DNA of 64,000 nt, taken from NCBI GenBank assembly GCA_002428485.1, contig DIWM01000011.1, positions 1-64,000 of the forward strand, in the 5' to 3' direction. This DNA comes from Deltaproteobacteria bacterium UBA6106. GTDB taxonomy: Bacteria > Desulfobacterota > Syntrophorhabdia > Syntrophorhabdales > Syntrophorhabdaceae. Of the stretch, positions 25,734-34,304 are shown piece by piece; positions within the stretch are counted from its first letter, which is position 1; each line of letters begins with the position of its first letter. A program made the position numbers and the translations under genes. The notes beneath the pieces are model-generated. The model did not search any database. It was not told the origin of the DNA and saw only the letters and a program-made list of their open reading frames with translations.

Positions 25734-26345
25734 ATGATGAAGAAGATGAAATGTATTATCGGCGTGTTGGCGGTTTTGATCTTCATGCTCAGTGCGGCGG
25801 AGTGTTTTGCGCAGAATGACGCGAAAACACCTGACGCCCTGACCGTGATCCACAGCCGTAAAAGCGTTCGGAACTTTACGGGCCAGGCAGTGAGCAGGGA
25901 GGCTCTCGATACGATCCTCCGGGCGGGAATGGCGGCCCCAACGGCGGTAGGAAGGCAGCCGTGGGCGTTTGTTGTTGTAACAGATAGAAAGTCCCTCGAC
26001 ACGCTGAGAGATGGGTTGCCCTATGCAAAAATGCTCGGCAAGGCGGGCGCCGCGATCATCGTATGCGCTATGCCTGAAAAGGCGCACGATAAAAAGATCG
26101 AATTCGCTGTCATTGACAGCGCCTGCGCCGGCGAGAACATCCTGCTTGCCGCGGAAGCCATCGGTCTTGGTGCGGTCTGGACCGCTGCCTACCCCTACAA
26201 AGACAGGATGGATGTTGTAAAAAAGACCTTGCGTATCCCCGATGATGTCATCCCGTTGAATGTTATCCCTATCGGGCACCCAACGGGCGTGGACAAACCC
26301 AAAAATAAATACAACCCGGAAAATATCCGCTGGGAGAAATGGTAA
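25734..26345 (+). CDS. Nitroreductase family protein with signal peptide
   Basis: About 203 aa from MMKKMKCIIGV, chosen because AAAGGAG lies 5-10 bp upstream; an ATG at 25704 is less likely. Residues 5-30 form a Sec signal peptide with an AxA-like cut at CFA-QN. The rest is an FMN nitroreductase fold: HSRKSVRNFTGQAV, APTAVGRQPWAFVVV, IDSACAGENILLAAEAIGLG and IGHPTG. FMN flavoproteins of this family are normally cytoplasmic, so export is unusual. The substrate is unknown. Confidence 0.82.
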   Translation: MMKKMKCIIGVLAVLIFMLSAAECFAQNDAKTPDALTVIHSRKSVRNFTGQAVSREALDTILRAGMAAPTAVGRQPWAFVVVTDRKSLDTLRDGLPYAKMLGKAGAAIIVCAMPEKAHDKKIEFAVIDSACAGENILLAAEAIGLGAVWTAAYPYKDRMDVVKKTLRIPDDVIPLNVIPIGHPTGVDKPKNKYNPENIRWEKW

Positions 26346-26356
26346 GGGTATCCGGG

Positions 26357-26584
26357 TTAAAAATCCTCGTTAATGCCGTCTCTTATGATATCGGCCCCTC
26401 TTTCGCTGAGATAATCGAGAAATATCATCCTGTCTCCATAAGAGGGGAGATTGAATTCAATGGTGAAGCTCTCCCAGTCGACCTTCGCCGGTTCGCCTCC
26501 CATCTCCTTCGTCAGGAACCCGATGAATTCTTCCAGATCTGCCTTCGTCGCCAATCTTGCCTCGATAATTGCCTCAGTGCTCAC
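26357..26584 (-). CDS. Hypothetical 75-aa acidic protein
   Basis: A GTG start is preceded by an excellent ribosome site (GAGGAGGTACAC), which supports a real gene. Acidic, helical (MSTEAIIEARLATKADLEEF), no membrane segment. Not recognised. Convergent with the nitroreductase gene. Confidence 0.6.
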   Translation of the reverse strand: MSTEAIIEARLATKADLEEFIGFLTKEMGGEPAKVDWESFTIEFNLPSYGDRMIFLDYLSERGADIIRDGINEDF

Positions 26585-26887
26585 GTGTACCTCCTCACAA
26601 CTGATTTTTGAATCATGCCTTAAGCAAGCTCTTTATTTATCGCAATTGAAAAAAATATGCAACTGATTTTGCTTTCAGATATAATCCTGAACATCCCATA
26701 TAAGCACGAAATATGCTGCAAGCACTAAATCCTAAACAAATTCCAATGTGCCAATAGGCAAATATCGATTCATATTGTAGGGTCTTCTTTTTGAACATTT
26801 GATATTTGAATTTAGACATTGTTTAGGATTTGGTGCTTCGACATTAGGGCTTCTCGATATCATAAAGTGGAGCGGAATAATTTTACG
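26585..26887. repeat. 7 bp-periodic intergenic word array F
   Basis: About 300 bp without a gene. From 26792 the period is 7: tgaacat, ttgatat, ttgaatt, tagacat, then tgtttag, gatttgg, tgcttcg, acattag, ggcttct, cgatatc. Part of the left half (26715-26760, e.g. ctaaatc, ctaaaca) resembles its complement. Shares tgtttag and ttgaatt with array B. Confidence 0.75.
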
Positions 26888-28102
26888 CTATCTCGTCATA
26901 CCACCCAGAACGTCAAGAAGCGCGCGGGCGAATTCCGGGTCATTAATATGGCAGGGCAGAAGATGCACTTGTATCCTTGATGGGAGCTTGTCCTGTATGG
27001 TTTTGACAAAGACATCTACCGCGTTGGCATCATAAAAAGGCCCGCCTTCTTTGTCCCAGGCGGAGAACCCTTTCATGGGGATGACGACAGATACAGGGCC
27101 TTTTGCTTCGGCACAATATTCTGTTAATCTTTTCGCGATGAATCTCACTTCATTTTTTTTGGTTCGCACTGTGGTAATAGCAGCATTATGAATGTGGTAG
27201 GGCCTTCCGGGAAAACGTTTTTTTGCAACATTCAACGGGCCCGCGACAAGGAAATCGGTGTTCCCCGGCACAAGGATCGTGGGAACCCCTTTTTTCAGCG
27301 CCGCCAAACCGCGATCTGGGCCCGCATCATAATCTCCCCCGAAATAGTGGTCCGCAAGCTCGTGCAGGGAGAGGTCGATCAACGCCTCCACGTCTTCATC
27401 CCCTATGAACTCTTCCATTGCCTCACCTCCCGACCCCACCGTATGGAAAACAATGACCTCCTTCCCGCTGTTCTCCAGTTCCTTCTTCACTATCTGGGCG
27501 CATGTTTCGGTAGTCCCCAGGGTTGAAAGGACTACAGGGGGTTTCGAATGAACGGGAAAGCTGACAGCGCCTTTCACCATGCCCGCCATGGCGAGGGCGC
27601 CATTCCGGATGATCTTTTCGGTAATACGGTTGATCCCGGAAAGATCACAGACCGAGTGGAGCATCAGGATGTCCTTTGTCCCTACAAAAGAGCGGGTGTT
27701 GCGGGATGCCATGGTCGTGAGCATTACCTTGGGGAACCCAAGCGGGAACGCCCTCATGACCCCCGTGCCGAGGGTGGTGCCCATAGACCCCCCGATGCCC
27801 ATGATCCCCTTGATCTTCCCTTGCCGGTAAAGGTCCTTTGCGCAGCGGGTCGCCCCTGCGGTCATCACTGCGAGCGATTCCCCTTCGCTGCCAAGGTTCT
27901 GCACTTCTGTCAATGTCATGCCTCCTGCCATCGCGATCTCTTCCCTTGTTACGGTCACCGGCAAAGGGGATGTCCCCATAATGCCCGCATCCAGCGAGAG
28001 AAAAGGGATGCCGCGCTCCCTGAAGCACTCCTCGAGATAGAGGACCTCTCTACCTTTGGTGTCCATCGTGGCAACTATCAGGACCGCGCCCGCATCTTCC
28101 AT
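26888..28102 (-). CDS. Tm-1-like ATP-binding (UPF0261) protein
   Basis: 404 aa. Opening VLIVATMDTKGREVLYLEEC and the glycine-rich GIGGSMGTTLGTGVMRAFP are those of the UPF0261/Tm-1-like family. Named after the tomato virus-resistance protein Tm-1; bacterial members bind ATP, and no reaction is established that I can assign. Other conserved block: VLSTLGTTETCAQIV. Single gene, divergent from nothing; a possible operator lies at 28130-28148. Confidence 0.88.
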   Translation of the reverse strand: MEDAGAVLIVATMDTKGREVLYLEECFRERGIPFLSLDAGIMGTSPLPVTVTREEIAMAGGMTLTEVQNLGSEGESLAVMTAGATRCAKDLYRQGKIKGIMGIGGSMGTTLGTGVMRAFPLGFPKVMLTTMASRNTRSFVGTKDILMLHSVCDLSGINRITEKIIRNGALAMAGMVKGAVSFPVHSKPPVVLSTLGTTETCAQIVKKELENSGKEVIVFHTVGSGGEAMEEFIGDEDVEALIDLSLHELADHYFGGDYDAGPDRGLAALKKGVPTILVPGNTDFLVAGPLNVAKKRFPGRPYHIHNAAITTVRTKKNEVRFIAKRLTEYCAEAKGPVSVVIPMKGFSAWDKEGGPFYDANAVDVFVKTIQDKLPSRIQVHLLPCHINDPEFARALLDVLGGMTR

Positions 28103-28129
28103 ATAACCCCCTTATATTTTTGAGCAACC

Positions 28130-28148
28130 ATGTCCATGAGCAGGACAT
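28130..28148. promoter_or_regulatory. Inverted repeat upstream of UPF0261 gene
   Basis: ATGTCC, 7 nt, GGACAT, located 28 bp before the start codon. Could be an operator or a leader hairpin. The rest of the gap (28149-28389) is AT-rich and shows no gene. Confidence 0.35.
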
Positions 28149-28389
28149 TTTTTAATCATTATCACAGAGAAAAAATATTTGCAAGGAATGCGGCTTTGAA
28201 GGCGCATGTTAACAGATGAGTGCGAAAAATGTTAATAGGCACTTCTTAAAAGTGCTTGATATGGTCAAGTTTCGTTTGAAAATCATCTTATTTACACGTT
28301 TTACCCTGATCGTTCTATGCTAAGGTAAATTATGTAAAAATGATTCCAATTCTAATAGATCTGTGTTACGTTGGCCCTCCCACTTCATT

Positions 28390-30480
28390 CTACGATATTA
28401 GTAGGGCATTCAAGGCCTTGAATGCCATTTCGAACCGATCCAGTGTCACGTCAGGAATCTCCAGTGTCGACACCTTCTCCGCGAAGAACCGAGCCGGTCG
28501 GTAGTGGTTGAATTTGGCTCCTGCCTTTAGAGGTTTCTTGGCGAAATAACCCTCCACCTTTACGAGAATGCGAGAAGCGCTGCTTGCGAGATCTTTCAAC
28601 TTCACCTTCGCTGCGAGCGACTCGGCGAACTCGCCGTTAACGAGTTCAATATAGAAGTCCTCCTCGAACATGTCCTCAATGTCGGCCTCCTTTTTCCCAG
28701 TGAAGTCGGCAAAGGTGAGTACGTGATTCTTCTTTAGGAGTTTCTGCCTGTACAGGTTCTCGATCATCTGCTGCCCCCCCTTCTGGAAGTCGATCAGCGT
28801 AGCGACATTGAGGTTATTCTGGGATCCGATGAGGGCAACAAACGTCGGTACCTTGTCGGACCCTCCGACAGGTGTGATGGCCCATCGGCCGTCGAGTCCA
28901 ACGCGCCCTTTGGTCTGAAGGACACCCGACACAGTCTGGATGTAAAGCAAATCGGACACGCCCTCGACCACGAGGCTATTTGGGCCGATAAAGAGCGTCT
29001 GGTAAATCTCATAACCAAGTGCTCCCTGGAGCGGGAACAAGCTGTCCGGTCCGGCCTTCAGCACGTCCGTGAAGACCTTAGTGCCGTCCTCCTCTTGAGG
29101 GAGTTGGTCATCGGAATCGATACCCCTGTCCTGAACAATGCGGACGCGCTCAAAGTGCTGCGGATCAATCATAAACGGGGAGTGCGTTGTGTAGAAAAGC
29201 TGATGCCTTGGGTTTGTTACAACCTCTGCTTCGAAGTACCTAAGAAGATCCCCCTGGGCTTTCCCGTGGAGTGATAGCCCGGGTTCATCCAGAAGGAGCA
29301 CCAGCGGCTTATCCTTCTTCTTTACTGCTGAGTACCATGCAAGAAACGAGAAGAACCAGACAAAACCAGCAGACCGTGTCCCAAGCCCCGTCGAAGCCAG
29401 ATGCTTGGTATCGTACACTTCGCCCCAGATATTGATGCCCTGTGTCATCCCTTCGGGATCACTTTTAAGTCCCTGCCGCACATCGAAGTTCATCCACAAA
29501 TGCTTGTTCTGCGACCAGTACCTCAGAATCTGTGCGCTGAGATGGTTGCTCGCTCCCTGAAGCTTGTTCTTCAAATCCTGTGTTCGATCTGCAGCCAACA
29601 GTTTATCGAGATCGAGACGCGCCAACTCGATGAGACCAAGCAACGGGTGGTCAGAGTCCTTCAACTTGTTTTCGGCTCTCCTCTTCTTTAGCGCTTCGAC
29701 GTTATCGTGACCGAGCATCTGGTAGTACTCGCTGAAGTAGAGAAACTTCGGGAAGTGGGGTTTCAGTATGCTCTCCCAAATGTGGAGACCAATATTATTG
29801 TGTCCCAACAGTTCGTTAAGCCGTGCGCAAAGTGCCTTCGCCTGCTCGCTTTCCGCCAGCCCCTTGCTCCTCTCCAGTGCGGTAGCTTTCTCGGCCTCAT
29901 CTTGGAGTTGGTTCGCAGCGGCCTGGGCTTCGGCGACCTCTTTGGTTTGCTTCTGTCCGGTCTCCGTGAGGTATTTGGAGAGTTCCACCAGCGTGGTTCT
30001 CTTGGTCGCTTCTGCTGCCAGAGCTTCGGGAAGCTCGCAACTCTCGGCCATGTTCTTCACAAGAACGTGCTCCGCGACCGGAACCTTGACAAACTGGCGA
30101 CATTTTCCCGAAGTGTCTTTTTCGTACCCCTTCGAAACCACTACTTCTGGCCGTGTCAGCACGCCGTCCCCGTACTCGTCGGCAATGGCCCTCAGTTCGG
30201 GTTCCTCCAACTCGAAGGTAGCCTCGACAACCACTGCGTGCTGCCGCCGCCCGTTCTCAACATCCTGCTGGTAGTTCTCGACCTCTGACTTAGGGTAGTC
30301 GTAAGTTAGATCGAAATTACCCTCGTGCTCAACGATCGGATTCAAACGATAAAGTGCCTGTAACAGGGCTGTCTTGCCAGCCTCATTCTTGCCTACCAGA
30401 CACGCGACTCTATCGATCTCGAAGGGATTCGAATCCCAGACCGATTGGAACTCTCGGACATGCACCGTTCGTAGTTTCAT
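28390..30480 (-). CDS. OLD-family ATP-dependent nuclease-like protein
   Basis: 696 aa from MKLRTVHVREF, preceded by GGAGG. N-terminal SMC-like ATPase: Walker A VGKNEAGKTALLQ (about 30), an internal coiled coil (about 170-215, Ala/Glu/Lys-rich), Walker B LVLLLDEPGLSLHG and H-loop FYTTHSPFMID. C-terminal TOPRIM-like part with LVVEGVSDLLYIQ. This is the OLD/GajA layout, proteins used in phage defence and DNA cleavage. No GajB-type helicase is adjacent. Last gene of a three-gene minus-strand cassette. Confidence 0.8.
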   Translation of the reverse strand: MKLRTVHVREFQSVWDSNPFEIDRVACLVGKNEAGKTALLQALYRLNPIVEHEGNFDLTYDYPKSEVENYQQDVENGRRQHAVVVEATFELEEPELRAIADEYGDGVLTRPEVVVSKGYEKDTSGKCRQFVKVPVAEHVLVKNMAESCELPEALAAEATKRTTLVELSKYLTETGQKQTKEVAEAQAAANQLQDEAEKATALERSKGLAESEQAKALCARLNELLGHNNIGLHIWESILKPHFPKFLYFSEYYQMLGHDNVEALKKRRAENKLKDSDHPLLGLIELARLDLDKLLAADRTQDLKNKLQGASNHLSAQILRYWSQNKHLWMNFDVRQGLKSDPEGMTQGINIWGEVYDTKHLASTGLGTRSAGFVWFFSFLAWYSAVKKKDKPLVLLLDEPGLSLHGKAQGDLLRYFEAEVVTNPRHQLFYTTHSPFMIDPQHFERVRIVQDRGIDSDDQLPQEEDGTKVFTDVLKAGPDSLFPLQGALGYEIYQTLFIGPNSLVVEGVSDLLYIQTVSGVLQTKGRVGLDGRWAITPVGGSDKVPTFVALIGSQNNLNVATLIDFQKGGQQMIENLYRQKLLKKNHVLTFADFTGKKEADIEDMFEEDFYIELVNGEFAESLAAKVKLKDLASSASRILVKVEGYFAKKPLKAGAKFNHYRPARFFAEKVSTLEIPDVTLDRFEMAFKALNALLIS

Positions 30481-30658
30481 TGCGACCTCCCATGTCAAAC
30501 TCCCCTTTATTCGCTTCGCACATCACCAATCGCCGTACGCTTCTGCGAAGCGCATGACTCTAATGAGCCCATTTGCCCAACGATTATTTACTGCGTACGA
30601 TGGTTTCTCAAATGGTATTCTTGCAGAATTACTTTGTCAAGAACAATACTATCAGATA

Positions 30659-31201
30659 TTATTTATTAAGGCTCATTACGAAAGGCAAAACCTTAGTAAA
30701 AAATTCCTCTCGTTCTAACTGGACAATTTCAAGAGCACCACGAGCAATAGCCAATTTTAGGTCGGCTGGAAAGTTAAAGAGACGTTGGTTGTTTGCGATG
30801 AACCACGTTTGATATAAGCGGAACAACGGAGGAAACTCTCCGGTTAATTTGCCGTAGGTTCCGCATGCTTCGAGAAGCAAAAACTCGCTTTGTCTGGGAT
30901 TGAAGTCAATAGTAGCTTCGCAATCGCGATCTGCATGTTTGAAGAAATTCTCGGCTGTGTTAATCAGGTCTCGAACTTCCTTTTCATGACCAGCTTTTAC
31001 ATACTCGAGAAATCTTTCTTTGGCGAATAATGGTTTTCCGGCACGTTTCTTGTTAATATCGCGAACTATGTTGTATGCTGCAGAGGTGAGGGTGTGAATC
31101 GAGACGGGATCTCCCTGGCTGAAGTACAACCTGATAGCAGATTCAAGCTGTCGTTTAGCTGCATCCGACTTCGAAATTGTGAGCTTCTGCAGATTAGCCA
31201 T
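30659..31201 (-). CDS. Hypothetical protein of the OLD cassette
   Basis: 180 aa, soluble, mostly helical. Opening ISKSDAAKRQLESAIRLYF then VSIHTLTSAAYNIVRDI; I have the impression of a widespread unnamed family but cannot name a function. Overlaps the upstream gene by 8 bp. 178 bp separate it from the OLD gene, where no other gene was seen. Confidence 0.6.
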   Translation of the reverse strand: MANLQKLTISKSDAAKRQLESAIRLYFSQGDPVSIHTLTSAAYNIVRDINKKRAGKPLFAKERFLEYVKAGHEKEVRDLINTAENFFKHADRDCEATIDFNPRQSEFLLLEACGTYGKLTGEFPPLFRLYQTWFIANNQRLFNFPADLKLAIARGALEIVQLEREEFFTKVLPFVMSLNK

Positions 31202-31829
31202 GACTTATGACACCAGATTTTCTTCTATTCCTACTCCATAATGATAGCCGTCGATGCGCTGCATGGTAAGGCGAACATATCAATATTTTAATCCGTTTTA
31301 TTCTGAACGTATTAAGCCCCGTGAAGCTGAGTGAAGTAAATTGATCAAATCTTATTCTATCCCCGTTGTGGATCTTTATAACCCAATAAGATTTTTGAGT
31401 TTTATCCAATATGGTCTTCCACCTGATAAGGAATGGGCTTTCTAATGCCAATAACACCCCTCGAAAAACATACAACCCATCATTGTTTGGCATAAGTAAA
31501 AACGGTCCTGAAGCGGGATCGTATGACACCTCCGCCCACATTTTATCTGGTTTTTTTATATCTTGAAACTCAATATTTTTCTGTATAATGCCAACCAGTT
31601 CAACACTTTTTGCAATGCCTGGACCACAATTTCTTATCTTAAATTCCCATGCACCATTATCATTCAGATCAAAATTAAGTGGTATCAAAATAGATTTATA
31701 AGGTGCATGCAGCATCTTGTAAGTAAGTCTTGCATACCAAATTGTGGCGCCAACTAATAGGGCAGTCAATATTGTTTGAAGAGATGGAAATTCCAAAATT
31801 ATTTTAATCATTTTAACTGCTTCGCCCAT
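31194..31829 (-). CDS. Hypothetical membrane-anchored protein
   Basis: 211 aa, with one N-terminal membrane span (about 18-35, LQTILTALLVGATIWYA) and a beta-rich soluble part. The C-terminal 30 residues are very basic. AT-rich relative to the neighbours. First gene of the cassette with the 180-aa protein and the OLD ATPase. Function unknown. Confidence 0.55.
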   Translation of the reverse strand: MGEAVKMIKIILEFPSLQTILTALLVGATIWYARLTYKMLHAPYKSILIPLNFDLNDNGAWEFKIRNCGPGIAKSVELVGIIQKNIEFQDIKKPDKMWAEVSYDPASGPFLLMPNNDGLYVFRGVLLALESPFLIRWKTILDKTQKSYWVIKIHNGDRIRFDQFTSLSFTGLNTFRIKRIKILICSPYHAAHRRLSLWSRNRRKSGVISHG

Positions 31830-31994
31830 CTTAATTATTACTCCGTACTGTATTGAATTCTCTTTTAAATATTAATCTTTTGCAAGAAAAAATTACAAAT
31901 TGACAGGCGGGTATAGCCGGGGGGATGCAAAGAGGGCCATACCGTGGGTGTCTGCGAATCCTATGTCACATATGTGACATAGCTCCCCGGGCTG
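31830..31994. other. Spacer holding the likely distal prophage boundary
   Basis: AT-rich up to about 31890, GC-rich afterwards, with the 22 bp palindrome at 31961-31982. No gene seen. The transposon-type end of the Mu-like prophage may lie here, but terminal TG/CA and a 5 bp target duplication cannot be fixed without the other end. Confidence 0.4.
31961..31982. promoter_or_regulatory. Perfect 22 bp palindrome
   Basis: Each half is CTATGTCACAT or its complement. The core TGTCAC-ATAT-GTGACA looks like a dimeric regulator operator with CRP/FNR-like half sites in the opposite order (TGTCA instead of TGTGA). It lies 12 bp after the dam stop. Confidence 0.55.
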
Positions 31995-32759
31995 TCAATA
32001 GTTCATGATCAGAAGTTCTGTTGCCTGGACCTTTTTGTCGGCTCCGGCTGCTGAGTAGCTGGTCGAGACTTCCTCGATCCTGAATCCTTTGAACAGCTTC
32101 CGGATCTCCGGGACATTGTTAATGCTCATCATAAACTTGCCCCGAACATGAGAGAGCAAACCTGCCAGCTTGGTAAAGTCCTCACGGGAGAAGATCCCGG
32201 GGCCGTAATAATTCTCATAGTTCCAGTATGGTGGATCAACGTAAAAGAACGTGCCCGGCCGATCATAGCGTGTGAGTATCTCCTGATACGGTTTGTTCTC
32301 GATATAGACCCGGCAGAGTCGCAGGTGGGCTGCCGAGAGTTCCTCCTCGATCCGCAGAAGATTGAAGTTGGATCGTTTTGTTGCGGCAATATTGAACGAT
32401 GGTTTTTCTATGCGGCCCCCATACCCGTTCTTTATTAAATAATAGAACCTTACAGCCCTCTGGATATCGGTGAGCGATTCGGGCCGCTCGATCTTGAACC
32501 TGGCGAACTCATCGCGGGAGACCAGGAGCCATTTCAGATAGCGGATAAACTCCTCCAAATGGTGTTTAATGACCCTGTAGAGCGTGATGAGGTCGCTATT
32601 GATATCATTGATGATCTCGACCTCCGATTCTTCCTTCCGAAATAAAAGCCAGGCCGCTCCGGCGAATACCTCACAATAACAGGTATGCTCCGGGATCAAC
32701 GGAATAATCTTTTTAGTAAGAAGTGATTTGCCGCCCATGTAGTTGAGAATGCTGTTCAT
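31995..32759 (-). CDS. DNA adenine methylase (Dam-like)
   Basis: 254 aa from MNSILNYMGGKSLL, preceded by GAGGGAGGG. The N6-adenine methylase motifs are clear: the SAM pocket NYMGGKSLLTKKI, VFAGAAWLLF, and catalytic DPPY in FYVDPPYWNY. Class D12 (Dam) family. As the last gene of the prophage it may protect phage DNA from host nucleases or tune promoters, in the position where Mu has its mom region. Confidence 0.88.
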   Translation of the reverse strand: MNSILNYMGGKSLLTKKIIPLIPEHTCYCEVFAGAAWLLFRKEESEVEIINDINSDLITLYRVIKHHLEEFIRYLKWLLVSRDEFARFKIERPESLTDIQRAVRFYYLIKNGYGGRIEKPSFNIAATKRSNFNLLRIEEELSAAHLRLCRVYIENKPYQEILTRYDRPGTFFYVDPPYWNYENYYGPGIFSREDFTKLAGLLSHVRGKFMMSINNVPEIRKLFKGFRIEEVSTSYSAAGADKKVQATELLIMNY

Positions 32760-32924
32760 GATGCCCTCCCTCAAATTTGTTTTGATTTAACGGGAGTCCC
32801 CTGATACACTTATGCCGCCCTGATCCCGGTCGGGTTATGGACGGCGGATGGTAGCGGGTTATCCCGTCTTCGCGCTTGCAGGCGCGTTGTTTAAGGGAGG
32901 GCTTACTCCCTTGGATACTGTCCG

Positions 32925-33278
32925 TCAGACTTTAGTCGTAAGCTGCTCTTTTGCCTCTATACGTTCGATCGCCATTGTCCTGATCTCCGCCTGGATCTTC
33001 GCCTCGAGATCGGCGGCGGCTGCCTTCTCGGAGATCTCCGCGGCGAGGGTAGCGTCACAGGTTTTGATCTCGTCGTCGGTCATGGGACGGGGCTTGCCGG
33101 CATCCATTATTAGGCATTTCATCGGCACAAATTTATCGAGCTTCGTCGCGCGGATCCTGCCGGCCTCCCATTCTTCGAGGAGTTCCGGATATCCGTTCCG
33201 GATGTGGTCGCCGGCAGAGGATTCCTCTTCGCCCAGCAGTGCCATCAATATATGTGTATCGCTGTGGAATATCAGCAT
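32925..33278 (-). CDS. Hypothetical protein after the fibre gene
   Basis: 117 aa, acidic and helical, ending in a probable coiled coil (TLAAEISEKAAAADLEAKIQ). Its place after the fibre gene suggests a fibre assembly helper (inference). Starts 9 bp after the fibre stop with AGGAGG. The 165 bp downstream to dam hold a GGGAG/CTCCC hairpin (32893-32912) but no gene. Confidence 0.55.
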   Translation of the reverse strand: MLIFHSDTHILMALLGEEESSAGDHIRNGYPELLEEWEAGRIRATKLDKFVPMKCLIMDAGKPRPMTDDEIKTCDATLAAEISEKAAAADLEAKIQAEIRTMAIERIEAKEQLTTKV

Positions 33279-33287
33279 GATTTCCTC

Positions 33288-34292
33288 CTATGCTCCCTGC
33301 CTGATATATGTTGCAATAGAATCTGCCTTCTCTGCACCCACTACGGATGCGGCGGGCGTGATTACATATTTTGATTGTAGGTAAAGCGTCTGCGCGCCGG
33401 ATAGCGCCGAGATGTCGAGTTCCAGCACCCCCCTGCCATAGTGGTTTTCTGTGCTAATACTATATCCGTCTGCTATAAGTTCCGTTGAGTATGTCGTGGA
33501 AATCCTATAACGCCCTGCAAACTGGTGAGCTCCGTAAATGCCTCCGCCGTCATTGTTTACAATGTTGATAGGTAACAGAGCAACGGTAAACCCCTTAGGT
33601 AATTTGACTGAGGCACTATTGAGGTCGGCGTATGAACCGGTATTATTTGTGGCGTTCGCGATCGTAAAATCGTCAAAGATCACTTCCGGGAGCGGGTCAT
33701 AGTGCAGGTCGTCGAAATAGATATCGCCGGCGACGTCAGTGTCGGTGTACCCTCCGATGTATCGTATTTTGATGTACCGGGCATTTGCCGGCGGGACTCC
33801 CCATTTAGTATAAGGCGTCCAGGACGTGGGGTTCGATGTCGAGGAATAGACATCTTCGTCCGCGGAGAGGTCGACCTTGTCCTTGTCGAAGTACCTGATC
33901 CTGACGATGTTCTTCATGCCCGCAGCGGATGCCTTGAGCCTGAACCAGAACTTCGGTGATATGTATTCCGAAATCGGCAGATAGCCCGTTTCAAGATAGC
34001 CTCCGCCGTTACCTGCCCCTGAGGTGCGCGTGAACTTGTATGCCTTTGCCCCCTGGGCGGGAGTGGTCGTGTCGAATGCCCCCGATCCTCCGGCGTAGAG
34101 CGCCCGTGTAAAGTTGTCCGGGATCCCGTCTGCGTCGGCATCGATCTCGAGTGTCCCGTTAGGGATATCGATCACGTCACCGGAGAGGGCGTAGAGGTAA
34201 TCGAAGTTGTCCTTTATCTTTTGAAAAAGCGCATCGGTCAATGGTTTATCAGCGGATATCTCGTCTGTTGTTATCGCGCTATATCCTGGCAT
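33288..34292 (-). CDS. Phage tail fibre-like protein
   Basis: 334 aa, beta-rich and Gly/Thr/Ser-rich. The start (MPGYSAITTDEISADKPLTD then LFQKIKDNFDYLYALSGD) is like fibre attachment regions. Residues 45-205 hold a jelly-roll-like carbohydrate-binding module (ARYIKIRYIGGYTD, YFDDLHYDPL). Probably contacts the host surface. It immediately follows the tail hub gene. Confidence 0.6.
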   Translation of the reverse strand: MPGYSAITTDEISADKPLTDALFQKIKDNFDYLYALSGDVIDIPNGTLEIDADADGIPDNFTRALYAGGSGAFDTTTPAQGAKAYKFTRTSGAGNGGGYLETGYLPISEYISPKFWFRLKASAAGMKNIVRIRYFDKDKVDLSADEDVYSSTSNPTSWTPYTKWGVPPANARYIKIRYIGGYTDTDVAGDIYFDDLHYDPLPEVIFDDFTIANATNNTGSYADLNSASVKLPKGFTVALLPINIVNNDGGGIYGAHQFAGRYRISTTYSTELIADGYSISTENHYGRGVLELDISALSGAQTLYLQSKYVITPAASVVGAEKADSIATYIRQGA

Positions 34293-34304
34293 TGTTCACC
34301 CCCG

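Noticed and set aside
31850..31994. Exact Mu-type end of the prophage
   Set aside because: Several TG dinucleotides are possible and the opposite end is outside the window, so no end can be chosen.
32893..32912. Hairpin GGGAG/CTCCC as a terminator before dam
   Set aside because: No T-tract follows on the transcribed strand, and dam lies downstream on the same strand.
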